This document shows positions 1 to 7,020 of a stretch of 9,089 bases of DNA, one piece after another (position 1 is the stretch's first letter; each line of letters opens with the position of its first letter). Location: assembly GCA_028684915.1 (NCBI GenBank), contig JAQUEZ010000241.1, positions 1-9,089 of the forward strand, in the 5' to 3' direction. The DNA is from Desulfobulbus sp. (GTDB lineage Bacteria > Desulfobacterota > Desulfobulbia > Desulfobulbales > Desulfobulbaceae). The position numbers and the translations under genes were made by a program. The notes under the pieces were generated by a model. The model saw nothing but the letters and a program-made list of their open reading frames with translations, did no database searches and was not told the DNA's origin.

Positions 1-1794
1 GAGCATCACCGCTGTCATCTCGAGAACCATAGGTTCATCTTCCACCAACAGGATGGTCTCGTGTCCGGGGGCGGTCGGTTTCGCCGCCTCTGACACCAAT
101 AACCGTTCACGCTTGGCCACGAACCGAGGCAGGTACATATTGAAGGTGGTTCCCTGGCCCGGCTCACTGTAGACATTGATAAAACCATTGTTCTGTTTGA
201 TGATGCCATAGACCGTGGCCAGCCCTAGACCGGTTCCCTTGCCTATTTCCTTGGTGGTGAAAAACGGCTCGAATAAGTGTGAGAGCGTCTCGCGGTCCAT
301 TCCGCGACCATTATCGTTCAACACCAGTAGCACATGCTCGCCAGGGACAGAACCAGCGTGCTCGACGCAATAGGCTTCATCAACAAACACGTTGGCCGTC
401 TCAATAGTGACCTTGCCTGTATCTCCGATGGCATCCCGGGCGTTGACACACAGGTTGGCTAGAATCTGGTCGATCTGTGTGGGGTCCATTTTGATCATCC
501 ACAGGCTATCACTCGGTAACCAAGCGAGATTAATGTTTTCGCCGATTAGCCGTCGCAGCATGTCGAGCATGCCTGCCACGGTCTCGTTGAGGTCAAGGAT
601 TTTGGGGGCTACTGTCTGCTTGCGGGCAAAAGCCAATAGTTGCCGGGTCAGATCTGCCGAGCGTTGCGCGGCCTGCTGGATCCCGTGCAGCGCCGAATAC
701 ATCGACTGACCTGCCTCCACTCGCTCAAGGGCTAATTCTGAATATCCCAGAATCACTCCCAACATGTTATTGAAGTCATGAGCAATACCGCCGGCCAGCC
801 GGCCTACCGACTCCATTTTCTGGCCCTGAGTCAGTTGAACCTGCAGTTTCTCGGCTTCGGCCTCGGCCCGCTTGCGATCAGTGATGTCAATCCCAAGCCC
901 CATCAAATAGCGCTGCCCCTGTGCCTCAAACTTAATGCCGGTGAGGATGAAAGGCACTGAACCCCCGTTTTTCCGCAAAAGAGAGGCTTCCACCGAAGCT
1001 TTGCCCTGAGTCATCACAACTTCAATTGTTTTCAGTACGGCGTCTTCGGATTCGGGTACATTCCACTCTGTAATATGACGCCCTGCGATTTCTCCAACCC
1101 CGTAACCGAGGAGCGATTCGTGTTCCCTATTCCAAAGTATCAATCTCAGTTCAGGATAGGTGTAGAGGTAGAAGATGCCGGGCAGGCTCTCGATTACTTT
1201 CTTCGAAAAGAGTTGTTCCCGCCGCAACGCCACCTCGGTCTGCTTGTGCTCTTCGATCTCGGATGCAAGTTTTTCATTGGTCTGCTGCAGGTTATCATTT
1301 GCCTCGGAAAGCTGATTTGTCCGTTCGTCGACCAGCTTTTCCAGGAACTGATTCCGGTCCACCAGTTCCTTCATTGGATAGATTTCGCCTTCACGAACCA
1401 GGTGGTAGGGAATGGATATACTGCTGTGCGATATTTTCCAGCCTTCGGATTCCAAACGAAAAATCAAGACTAGGCGTGCGGTCTGTTTTGAGAGGAGGTG
1501 GTCTTCAATTGGCAAATGAATGGTGAAAAAGCCGGTCGTCACAGCGATCGTATCAGCCAGTGATTGGATGGCCAAATCCTTAAGTTCGATACGGATCGGA
1601 TCCTTGATCTGAGCGAAGTCCTGGCGGGTAATCGCAACCCATTCTTCCTTATTTTTTACGAGGAAATCCCCGCCTCCAGTAAAGCCCGAAAAATCCTCGC
1701 TGAAATGCGTGGTGAGCCTTTCATCACGGGTTGAATACATTCGCAGGTAGTCGTCAAACAGTTGCCGGATTATTTGGTAGTCGTTTGGGTTCAT
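1..1794 (-). CDS. Hybrid sensor histidine kinase, NTF2-like + PAS + HisKA + HATPase + receiver (3' end outside window)
   Basis: This reading frame stays open from an ATG at 1794 to the left edge, giving 598 residues. The next in-frame codon upstream that matters is a TGA at 1825-1827, and no other good start lies between. Residues about 5-130 resemble the NTF2/SnoaL-like fold (residues 16-30 [15 protein letters not shown]). Residues 141-195 are a charged coiled coil. A PAS domain spans about 196-305 and ends in the typical [13 protein letters not shown] linker. HisKA follows with the phospho-accepting His339 in GGIAHDFNN. The ATPase shows the N box at N451 ([10 protein letters not shown]), the G1 box DNGRGM at 494-499, the F box FEPFFTTK at 508-515 and the G2 box GKGTGLGLA from 518. 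A C-terminal receiver starts at ILLVEDEP (581-588) with acidic residues E585 and D586. Its phospho-accepting Asp lies beyond the window. There is no transmembrane segment, so it is probably a cytoplasmic sensor. The signal is unknown; the NTF2-like part is the likely ligand-binding input (inference). Confidence 0.93.
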   Translation of the reverse strand, partial: MNPNDYQIIRQLFDDYLRMYSTRDERLTTHFSEDFSGFTGGGDFLVKNKEEWVAITRQDFAQIKDPIRIELKDLAIQSLADTIAVTTGFFTIHLPIEDHLLSKQTARLVLIFRLESEGWKISHSSISIPYHLVREGEIYPMKELVDRNQFLEKLVDERTNQLSEANDNLQQTNEKLASEIEEHKQTEVALRREQLFSKKVIESLPGIFYLYTYPELRLILWNREHESLLGYGVGEIAGRHITEWNVPESEDAVLKTIEVVMTQGKASVEASLLRKNGGSVPFILTGIKFEAQGQRYLMGLGIDITDRKRAEAEAEKLQVQLTQGQKMESVGRLAGGIAHDFNNMLGVILGYSELALERVEAGQSMYSALHGIQQAAQRSADLTRQLLAFARKQTVAPKILDLNETVAGMLDMLRRLIGENINLAWLPSDSLWMIKMDPTQIDQILANLCVNARDAIGDTGKVTIETANVFVDEAYCVEHAGSVPGEHVLLVLNDNGRGMDRETLSHLFEPFFTTKEIGKGTGLGLATVYGIIKQNNGFINVYSEPGQGTTFNMYLPRFVAKRERLLVSEAAKPTAPGHETILLVEDEPMVLEMTAVML

Positions 1795-2217
1795 TGACCT
1801 AATCTTGTTTTTGTCTAATGGTAATCAGGAGTTTATGGTCAGACCGGGTACAAGACGTATTCGGCGAAACACGATCAAAACAGACAAAGCACCCGTTAGA
1901 ATTTGAGGGGTTTGGCCCAGTTGGTCTCGTATACCTTGCCGCAGGTCATGTCCATGAATGCAAGGATATGATGTACCTAGGCAAGAGCATCGAATTCATA
2001 TCTCGGCTTAGGTTGCTACTGTTGCTTTAGCAAGGTATTGATAAGGGCCATAGCTCGGATCTTCTTGGCATGTATGATCTTTTTCGCAAAATTATTATTC
2101 CCCAAGGTGAAATATCCGAGCCTCCTATTATTGATCATTTGCGAGAAAGCAGTGTTTATCCTCCTAAGATTATAAACAATCTTTAATGGAGAGGTCTGCT
2201 GGATACTCGTCCCATAA
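1795..2217. other. 423-base intergenic stretch between hflC and the kinase gene
   Basis: This gap separates the hflC stop from the kinase start, both on the minus strand. It probably holds the kinase promoter, but I see no convincing -35/-10 pair. A 6-base-pair AT-only dyad (AAGATT/AATCTT, 2166-2183) has no T run and is not a good terminator. A frame open on the plus strand at 1818-2030 has no ribosome binding site and no recognisable motif. The only coding hint is the PIN-like fragment listed separately. Confidence 0.5.
2034..2186 (+). pseudogene. Possible decayed PIN-like (DUF3368-type) fragment
   Basis: After a TAG at 2028-2030 the frame is open to a TAA at 2184-2186. The translated part around 2052-2183 contains SSDLLGMYDLFRKIIIPQGE and ends in YPPKIINNL. 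This resembles two separated pieces of predicted PIN-domain proteins of the DUF3368 type: a region reading like 'LDLL..LYGEIIIPQAV' and a tail reading like 'ISPKIINNLL'. The middle of such a protein would be missing. There is no start codon with a ribosome binding site. The match is from memory of the family pattern and is weak, so this may be chance. The same frame is also open upstream (1818-2030), but that stretch resembles nothing I know. Confidence 0.25.
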
Positions 2218-3159
2218 TTACTTTCCTACTTTGTGGTTCTCCAAATAACGAAAAAGGTCGGAGTCTGCAGTAAGAACCAGGGTTGTGTTCTTGGTGATGA
2301 TGTTTCGGTAGCTTTCAAGACTCTTCTGGAAGGCATAAAACTCTGGATGGCCGGAGTAGGCCTCTGCATAAATGCGGGTCGCCTCTGCATCTGCCTTGCC
2401 ACGGATTTCTGTCGCCTCTCGTTGGGCCGCCGAAGTGATCTCCTGGAGCTCGCGTTCCACTCTGCCCAGAATTTCCGCTTTGCGGCCTTCACCGGTCGAA
2501 CGTTTTTCCGCAGCGATCCTTTTCCGTTCGGAAATCATCCTGTCATAGACCTTCAGGCGGACCGTTTCGATGTAGTTGACCCGCTTGAACATAACGTCCA
2601 TCAGCTCAATGCCGTATTGCGGTGTTATTTTCGAGGCATCATCCAGTACCATCTGGCTGATTTTATCCCTGCCTACCTTAGGGGGCAGGACCATGTCCCT
2701 CGATTCGACCACCGCTGCCATAAAGTCCGGTGACCAATCCGAGCTGCGGATGATTTCGATCAAATCGTTTTTGTTGACTAGGTCGCGTACCGTACCGTCA
2801 AGGATATCATCTAGTAAAGACATGGCCCTTTTTTCCGTACCAACCGCTTGGAGAAAACGCAGGGGATCGACAATGCGCCAACGAGCAGTGTTCTCCATGT
2901 ATATGAAGGTCTTGTCATTGGTGGGGATTTGGTTGGGATCGCCGTTCCAGGTGATTATTCTTTTGTCAAAATACTGCACTTGTTGGATAAAAGGTCTTTT
3001 GAATTTTAGACCGGCCTGGTTCAGCGATTTGCCGACCGGGGCTCCAAATTGGGTAATAACGGCCTGCTTACCCTCCGGGAGAATAAAGAAGCCATCCCAA
3101 ATGGTGATAACTATAGCGCCAATGATGAGTACGATGAGGGTATGAAGTATTTTTTGCAT
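2218..3159 (-). CDS. hflC: HflC, SPFH-family membrane protease modulator
   Basis: A full-length 313-residue HflC, close to the usual size of the family. Residues 5-26 form one membrane anchor (HTLIVLIIGAIVITIWDG). The SPFH/band-7 domain follows, beginning FFILPEGKQAVITQFGAP at 24-41. Residues 210-265 are a long charged helix (SERKRIAAEKRSTGEGRKAE and beyond). Near the C terminus come the family signatures HPEFYAFQKSLESYR and LTADSDLFRYL. By analogy with Escherichia coli, HflC pairs with HflK in a large periplasm-facing cage around the membrane protease FtsH and limits its access to substrates. The start ATG at 3159 lies 60 bases after the hflK stop, so the two are probably co-transcribed. No strong Shine-Dalgarno precedes it, which fits translation depending on the upstream gene. 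FtsH is not in the window. The identification is firm. Confidence 0.96.
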   Translation of the reverse strand: MQKILHTLIVLIIGAIVITIWDGFFILPEGKQAVITQFGAPVGKSLNQAGLKFKRPFIQQVQYFDKRIITWNGDPNQIPTNDKTFIYMENTARWRIVDPLRFLQAVGTEKRAMSLLDDILDGTVRDLVNKNDLIEIIRSSDWSPDFMAAVVESRDMVLPPKVGRDKISQMVLDDASKITPQYGIELMDVMFKRVNYIETVRLKVYDRMISERKRIAAEKRSTGEGRKAEILGRVERELQEITSAAQREATEIRGKADAEATRIYAEAYSGHPEFYAFQKSLESYRNIITKNTTLVLTADSDLFRYLENHKVGK

Positions 3160-3219
3160 AGGGTGCCGTGTCGATTAAAGAGTCCTAAGGACAGTGAGTC
3201 CCGCAAGGGATGTGGTTGT

Positions 3220-4341
3220 TTACTTGGTCTCAGTTGCTGGAGGTTTCTTGTCCATTTTCCTAGATAGATCAAGAAGAGGCAGGAAGTTCTGCTGGCTTTT
3301 ATCCATAACGTAGACATGTTCAATATGAGGAAGGATATCCTGCATAGCCTCAAGATACATCCGTTGTCGAGTGACCACTTCAGCGCCCTGGTATTCTTTG
3401 ATAATAGCCTTGAACCGATTGGTCTCGCCTTTGGCCCGGTTGATCCGCTCCGCTGCATACCCTCTGGATTCTTCAATAATTTGCTTGGCGCTGCCCCCCG
3501 CCTTGGGGATGACCTTGTTGTAGGTCTCCTCCGCTTCGTTGATCAGCCTCTTCATATCCTGGTCTGCCTCATTGACCTCGTTGAAGGCCGGTTTTACCTG
3601 TTCGGGAGGATTGATGTCCAGGAGTTGAAGGGTAACGAGGGTGATGCCGCATTGCAGCCGATCCATCTGGCTCTGCAGTTCTTTTTTGGCACTGGCGGCC
3701 AGCACCTCACGGTTGCTGAGCACATAATCAAAATCCATATTGCCAACAATCCGCCGGGTGACGGTTTCTGAGCCGTCACGGACCATCTGGGAGACATCGC
3801 GCACCTTGAAGAGGTAATTCACCGCATCGCTGATCTTATATTGGACAATCCAAGCGACTTCGATCACATCTTTGTTACCGGTGAGCATGAGTGCTTCCAT
3901 GTCATACCCCTTGCGGTCGAAGGCGGTATTTACGTTTTGTGTTCGGGTACGGAATCCGAACTCCTCTTTGCGGACGCTTTCGACATCAACCTTGGCCAGT
4001 TCTTCCAGATAGGGAATTTTGAAATGGAGACCGGATTGTGTCGTGCGGGTGTATTTTCCTAAAAGCAGGATGATGCCGACCTCACCCGGTTTGATGGTAT
4101 AGAAGCTGGAAAAGACGGTTTGTAGGACGATAGCCACCGCCACGATCGCGGTTATTTTACTGACGCTTGTGAGAAGGGTCGGTGGCTTCTCCGCTGGGGG
4201 AGTATCCGGTCCATTTTGAATCGGTTTTTGTTTGTTTCCAGCAAAGGAGTCTCTAATTTTTTGTATAAGAGCAGCTACGAAATCTTCCGGTTCTGTGGTT
4301 TTCTTATCTTGTCCCCAAGGGGGTTGTTCATTCATTGGCAT
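3220..4341 (-). CDS. hflK: HflK, SPFH-family membrane protease modulator
   Basis: A 373-residue HflK. Residues 1-55 are a Pro/Lys/Glu-rich cytoplasmic tail that starts with the PPWGQD motif typical of HflK. One membrane segment follows at about 60-80 (SKITAIVAVAIVLQTVFSSF). The SPFH domain starts at YTIKPGEVGIILLLGKY, with GLHFKIPY at 104-111 and LTGNKDVIEVAWIVQYKI at 153-170. A charged helical region extends through 255-330 and includes the family motif VVTRQRMYLEAM at 322-333. The product should assemble with HflC into the HflKC cage that modulates FtsH. It is the first gene of the pair. The ATG at 4341 is preceded by GGAG nine bases upstream; a second ATG two codons later is too far from that site. 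The structured repeat at 4401 begins only about 60 bases upstream, so the native hflK promoter may have been displaced or replaced by it (inference). Confidence 0.96.
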   Translation of the reverse strand: MPMNEQPPWGQDKKTTEPEDFVAALIQKIRDSFAGNKQKPIQNGPDTPPAEKPPTLLTSVSKITAIVAVAIVLQTVFSSFYTIKPGEVGIILLLGKYTRTTQSGLHFKIPYLEELAKVDVESVRKEEFGFRTRTQNVNTAFDRKGYDMEALMLTGNKDVIEVAWIVQYKISDAVNYLFKVRDVSQMVRDGSETVTRRIVGNMDFDYVLSNREVLAASAKKELQSQMDRLQCGITLVTLQLLDINPPEQVKPAFNEVNEADQDMKRLINEAEETYNKVIPKAGGSAKQIIEESRGYAAERINRAKGETNRFKAIIKEYQGAEVVTRQRMYLEAMQDILPHIEHVYVMDKSQQNFLPLLDLSRKMDKKPPATETK

Positions 4342-4400
4342 GGATTATGGCTCCAGTTGCTGAAACTGACTTGAAAGGTTAATCGAGAAACTAATACATT

Positions 4401-4896
4401 AATAAATAGCAACTATCGTGCCGAAATGTTTCGTGATAGGGACCGCAGTGCCCATGGCAGGGACTTGACCGCAGATCGCGGCCGGGTCGAGGTTTGAGCG
4501 GGGTGATCTGCTGTGCGAAAGGAGCGAACGGCCTTACTCGTGAAGTTTTTAGGGGCGGTGCACCGGGGGAATATTGACCAGTGATTCGTTTTTCCTCACC
4601 TGGCGCGCCGCAACCTGACGATTTGGAGGCAACCGAGAGGAGCGGGTCGTCCGGGCTTAGAGCCAACCCCCTGATGGTTGTCCTGGATTTGTTGAAAACA
4701 ATTGCAATTCGCAAAAAAAAGGAACGAAAAATGCGAGAGAAAGCGCTCATTGAAGAGCGAGCGCAACAAGAGACTATCCTGTCCGTTTGAAATCTTTAAA
4801 ATCGTCGTTCGTACAGAATTGACATTTACGGAAGTTTTGAAGTGATGCAGACGATTGAGGCCCAATTAATACGGTCGTTAATCGGCGTACATTGCC
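4401..4896 (+). repeat. Diverged structured-RNA-like element, copy 1 (with ~170-base extra segment)
   Basis: This region aligns from its first base with 7191-7506. The left parts, 4401-4690 and 7191-7470, match along their whole length with only small gaps, and share GGAGCGAACGGCCTTAC and GTGCACCGGGG. The right ends, 4866-4896 and 7478-7506, also match (TTAATACGGTCGTT against TTAACACGGTCATT). Bases from about 4695 to 4863 have no counterpart in copy 2. Pairing is kept through double changes. In the stem 4422-4425/4430-4433 the second pair is G-C here and T-A in copy 2. In the stem 4497-4502/4507-4512 the first pair is A-T here and G-C in copy 2, and the loop here is GTGA. This indicates selection on RNA structure. 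The plus strand is the likely RNA strand, because G-T pairs and a GNRA-type loop form on it. HEARO/omega RNA (IscB-type) is a candidate identity, from resemblance only. No protein gene accompanies it. Confidence 0.6.
4581..4790 (+). CDS. Doubtful small basic ORF inside element copy 1
   Basis: This is a 69-codon frame whose second half is very charged (residues 44-63, IRKKKERKMREKALIEERAQ). The first half lies inside the conserved RNA-like region, and there it is broken in copy 2 by a stop, so that half is unlikely to be selected as protein. The charged half coincides with the ~170 bases present only in copy 1. It may be the scrap of an accessory protein of the element or a chance open frame. 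No good ribosome binding site precedes the start. I do not recognise the sequence. Confidence 0.15.
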   Translation: MIRFSSPGAPQPDDLEATERSGSSGLRANPLMVVLDLLKTIAIRKKKERKMREKALIEERAQQETILSV

Positions 4897-4996
4897 AAAA
4901 GAAGTTGTTTCCGTGCTTGTTAAGATTTCAGCAGGTTAAGTGTCACTTTCGTTATGAGCTGGATTTCGATCTCCTATGATTAACGTACTTATTAAT
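4897..4996. other. Short spacer between element copy 1 and the group II intron
   Basis: These 100 bases hold no open frame of note. Their last part, ending GTACTTATTAAT at 4996, would be the 5' exon flank of the group II intron, where the intron-binding sites (IBS) lie. I see no promoter or strong hairpin. Confidence 0.4.
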
Positions 4997-5512
4997 GTGC
5001 GCCGTGGAAAGGCACGGTCGTTCAGTGGGTGCAAATCCCATCCGGTAACTTTCGCTCCAGCCGGTAGCAATCGGAGCAGCCGTGGGGGGGGCAACGAAAC
5101 GGCTGAAGCCTTCGATGTAGCAGATGGTCATTAAGTGACTTGGCGAGTATGCAGGCTGTAACGTGCGGTGAACGCTGAGCATGCCTCGGAAAATGTAATG
5201 CGGAAGCCGACCCGCCATTAACACTGGGAAGGCTGCCAGTTCCAGAGGAAGAGAGCGGAAGATGCGCCTGGGCGTCCGCCGGGGTATTGGCTACAGTATG
5301 CATACAAAGGACGACCGGAGCAACACGGGAAGCCCCTCCCGTGGTCATGGCGTAAAGGCTAACCGGAATCCGGTGACGGACAGACCAGGCGCGATGGGGT
5401 GGCGAAGAGGCTCGTGTAGTACCGGGGAGACAGGGTAATGCGGTGGGGGGAGGAAACCTTAGTTCGGAGCATACGTTGAAAGGAAGGAAGGAAGGAAGGA
5501 AGGGCAGGTATC
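4997..5512 (+). mobile_element. Group II intron, 5' half only (ribozyme domain I region; reverse transcriptase absent)
   Basis: The block starts with the group II intron 5' consensus GTGCGCC at 4997. It continues with stretches I recognise from bacterial introns that carry LtrA-type reverse transcriptases: GGGTGCAAATCCCATCCGG near 5028, TGCCTCGGAAAATGTAATGC near 5181, and GGCGCGATGGGGTGGCGA near 5388. These cover the ribozyme up to where the intron-encoded protein normally starts, after purine-rich GGAAGG repeats. Here the expected protein start, ATG at 5513, is followed by only three codons and a TGA at 5525-5527. From about 5520 on the sequence belongs to an IS110-type element. No domain V or VI is visible anywhere in the window, so the intron cannot splice or move from this copy. 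The left boundary is firm; the right one is approximate. Confidence 0.85.
5480..5503 (+). repeat. Tandem AAGG repeat, six units
   Basis: Six perfect AAGG units lie directly upstream of the vestigial start codon of the intron-encoded protein. Related introns have a shorter GGAAGG-rich stretch here that acts as the ribosome binding site, so this looks like an expansion by replication slippage. Confidence 0.85.
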
Positions 5513-5562
5513 ATGGTTAATAGTTGAACAACATCAGGCCTTCCGACCTTGTCATCGTGGAT

Positions 5563-5590
5563 TGCGTTGAAAGATACTTCAATCAACGCA
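5563..5590 (+). promoter_or_regulatory. Hairpin in the leader of the IS110-type transposase fragment
   Basis: TGCGTTGA (5563-5570) is the exact reverse complement of TCAACGCA (5583-5590), with a 12-base loop between. It lies 25 bases before the transposase start. In IS110-group elements the region upstream of the gene can encode the bridge RNA. Only about 90 bases of possible leader remain here, so this could be a remnant of that RNA, but this is inference. Confidence 0.4.
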
Positions 5591-5614
5591 GAGCCAAAAC
5601 CAAGGAGGCCGGTC

Positions 5615-5990
5615 ATGAAAAAGACGATAAAAAATGTCGGATTGGATGTCTACAAAAACTCCATATCGATCAGTATAGCGGATGATGATTGCGATGCTGA
5701 GGTCAGACATTACGGTACCATCAATAACGACCTGAATCAGTTAGACAAAGTCATCAGGAATCTCGTTTCGCAAGGAGGAAAACTTCGGTTTGTTTATGAA
5801 GCTGGTCCTTGCGGTTATGGGATCTATCGACACCTGACTGGCAATGCTCTTGATTGCGTGGTCGTCGCGCCTTCCAAAATTCCCCAACAGGGTGGCAACC
5901 GGTTGAAAAACATTAGAGACAGCCTTATTCTCGCCAGGCTACATCGTGCTGGCGAGCTCACTCCCGTCTATGTACCCACACCCCGGAACT
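5615..5990 (+). pseudogene. IS110-family transposase, N-terminal fragment
   Basis: The ATG at 5615 has a strong ribosome binding site, AGGAGG, about 7 bases upstream. The first ~122 residues are the RuvC-like DEDD domain of IS110-family transposases: GLDVYKNSISISI at 9-21 with catalytic D11, RFVYEAGPCGYGIYRHL with E62, then NRLKNIRDSLILARLHRAGE and LTPVYVPTP. In intact relatives the third block reads like KNDRRDA. Here one codon is missing, so one of the two expected Asp residues is gone and only D102 remains. Homology ends at about 5985-5995, where the sequence joins the end of a resolvase gene in the other orientation. The frame then runs on to a stop at 6050-6052 with meaningless residues. 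An intact protein would be over 300 residues with a C-terminal catalytic Ser domain, which is absent. It is dead as a transposase. Confidence 0.88.
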
Positions 5991-6454
5991 CATTTCGTTT
6001 TTCTGCAATATGGGTAAAAAACCGACTTCTTCCAACACCGGCAATCTCATAAATTTCCGCAGCGGTCTTGTCTGAGTTTTCGTATAAGATTCTAGCATTT
6101 TTCAATTTTTCCGGGTCGATTTTGGGTCTTCCCCCAGTCCAGCCCCTGGCTTCAGCTGAATGAGCGACCCGATGCAGCTCGCTTGCGCGTAATTCCCGTT
6201 CCATTTGGTGGAAAGTCCCCATTATCGACAAAAAGCAACGTCAGGGAGCGGTCGTATTATTGATATTTTCACGTAACGATAAGAGGTTGACCTGACTTTG
6301 TTTCAGCAATTTGGTTATTTCGAGCAGATTCAACAAGCAAAAAGCGAGTCATAAGGCTGGATACGGTCATCACCAGCGAATCGCCTGCTCGGGCACCTGT
6401 GGCTAAGATTTCTAATTTTTTCAGAATCAACTGCCGTCTCCCAGTGAGGTTCAC
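5968..6454 (-). pseudogene. Serine resolvase/invertase family, degenerate
   Basis: Three pieces in order match a Tn3-type serine recombinase. In the frame of 6454, ARAGDSLVMTVSSLMTR corresponds to the usual 'ARPGDTLVVTKLDRLAR'. After a frameshift near 6340, NLLEITKLLKQSQVNLLSLR and ENINNTTAP follow (6330 downwards). A TGA at 6241-6243 sits where the family has Gly in 'TPTGRLF'. The same frame then continues with RCFLSIMGTFHQMERELR, an AEARGWTGGRPK linker and the C-terminal helix-turn-helix KTAAEIYEIAGVGRSRFFTHI, ending at a TAG at 5968-5970. The N-terminal part with the catalytic Ser is not recognisable. With a frameshift and a nonsense change (GGA to TGA would explain it) the gene is inactive. 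It faces the IS110 fragment, and their ends meet at about 5985-5995. Confidence 0.85.
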
Positions 6455-6603
6455 TAATCGATTAGATCATGCTTGATCAGGTTATCGAGAGAGTGTGTTC
6501 GACAGAAAGACACTATTCATCAGTACAAATTACTCTCATTATCGAGGCCTCTTCAATTTAAATTTACAGCAAACTGGTTGAGATATCCGGGTTCTTAATA
6601 TAT
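6455..6603. other. AT-rich stretch with no gene
   Basis: These bases should have held the start of the resolvase gene. A minus-strand ATG at 6539 opens a frame reading MRVICTDE and then stops; this faintly recalls the resolvase start 'ARVSTDEQ', but it is out of frame with the rest and I do not count it as evidence. No RNA gene or promoter is clear. Confidence 0.35.
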
Positions 6604-6990
6604 TCACGATGACATACGAGAGATGATTAGATCATTGTTTTTTGTATCATAATGGGTAATTTGATCGTATAGTTGTAGTGCTCCCATTGACACATTGATC
6701 CTATCGGAATGCCATCCAAGTCTCGCGATAAGACATGACTTGAATGTGCATTCAAATATTCCAAGCGATGCAACAGGATTTGTTATTATTGATACAATGC
6801 CTACCGTCTTTCCTGCTATAATAGCGCAAGGAACTATATCGTTCCAGGCGCTAACGAGAATATCTTCAGGAGCGTAAAAATTAGCATAAGCCATGAAAGG
6901 ACGAGGAGTCGGAGTTCCCTCACTATCATTTATTGTCTCCGGAAGAAGACTGACCCAGCCAAATTCGAATTGTCGACATATGCAAAGCAT
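6604..6990 (-). CDS. Small hydrophobic protein of unknown function (128 aa)
   Basis: The frame is open from 7164, but the convincing start is the ATG at 6990, preceded by GGGAG seven bases upstream. The upstream part of the frame runs through a long hairpin and is probably not translated. The 128-residue product has a polar N terminus with GTPTPRPFMAYANFYAPED at 25-43. A hydrophobic, Gly/Ala/Ile-rich core follows at about 52-90 (DIVPCAIIAGKTVGIVSIIT, then NPVASLGIFECTFKSCLIAR). It contains C55, C81 and C86, besides C3 and C5 near the start. The tail from 93 is polar. There is no signal peptide. I do not recognise a family with confidence. The Ala/Gly-rich core with spaced Cys and a conserved-looking 'YANFYAPED' lead-in recalls small unannotated proteins of soil and sediment bacteria. 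It stands alone, between a dead resolvase and element copy 2. A membrane-active or bacteriocin-like role is possible but only a guess. Confidence 0.55.
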   Translation of the reverse strand: MLCICRQFEFGWVSLLPETINDSEGTPTPRPFMAYANFYAPEDILVSAWNDIVPCAIIAGKTVGIVSIITNPVASLGIFECTFKSCLIARLGWHSDRINVSMGALQLYDQITHYDTKNNDLIISRMSS

Positions 6991-6994
6991 ATTA

Positions 6995-7000
6995 TTTCTC
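6995..7000 (-). promoter_or_regulatory. Ribosome binding site deciding the start of the 128-aa protein
   Basis: On the minus strand the sequence reads GGGAGAAATAATATG. The GGGAG core is spaced seven bases from the ATG at 6990, which favours this start over the upstream ATG at 7164. Confidence 0.6.
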
Positions 7001-7020
7001 CCTAAGTAGGCACAGAAGAG

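Noticed and set aside
4391..4750. 119-codon minus-strand open frame across element copy 1
   Set aside because: A similar open frame exists opposite copy 2 (7247-7459), but base changes between the copies follow RNA pairing, no ribosome binding site precedes it, and the residue composition (Pro/Arg/Ser-rich) is typical of a shadow frame.
5549..5614. Upstream extension of the IS110 transposase to a TTG at 5549
   Set aside because: The ATG at 5615 has AGGAGG at the right distance and starts exactly where family homology begins; the extension runs through a hairpin.
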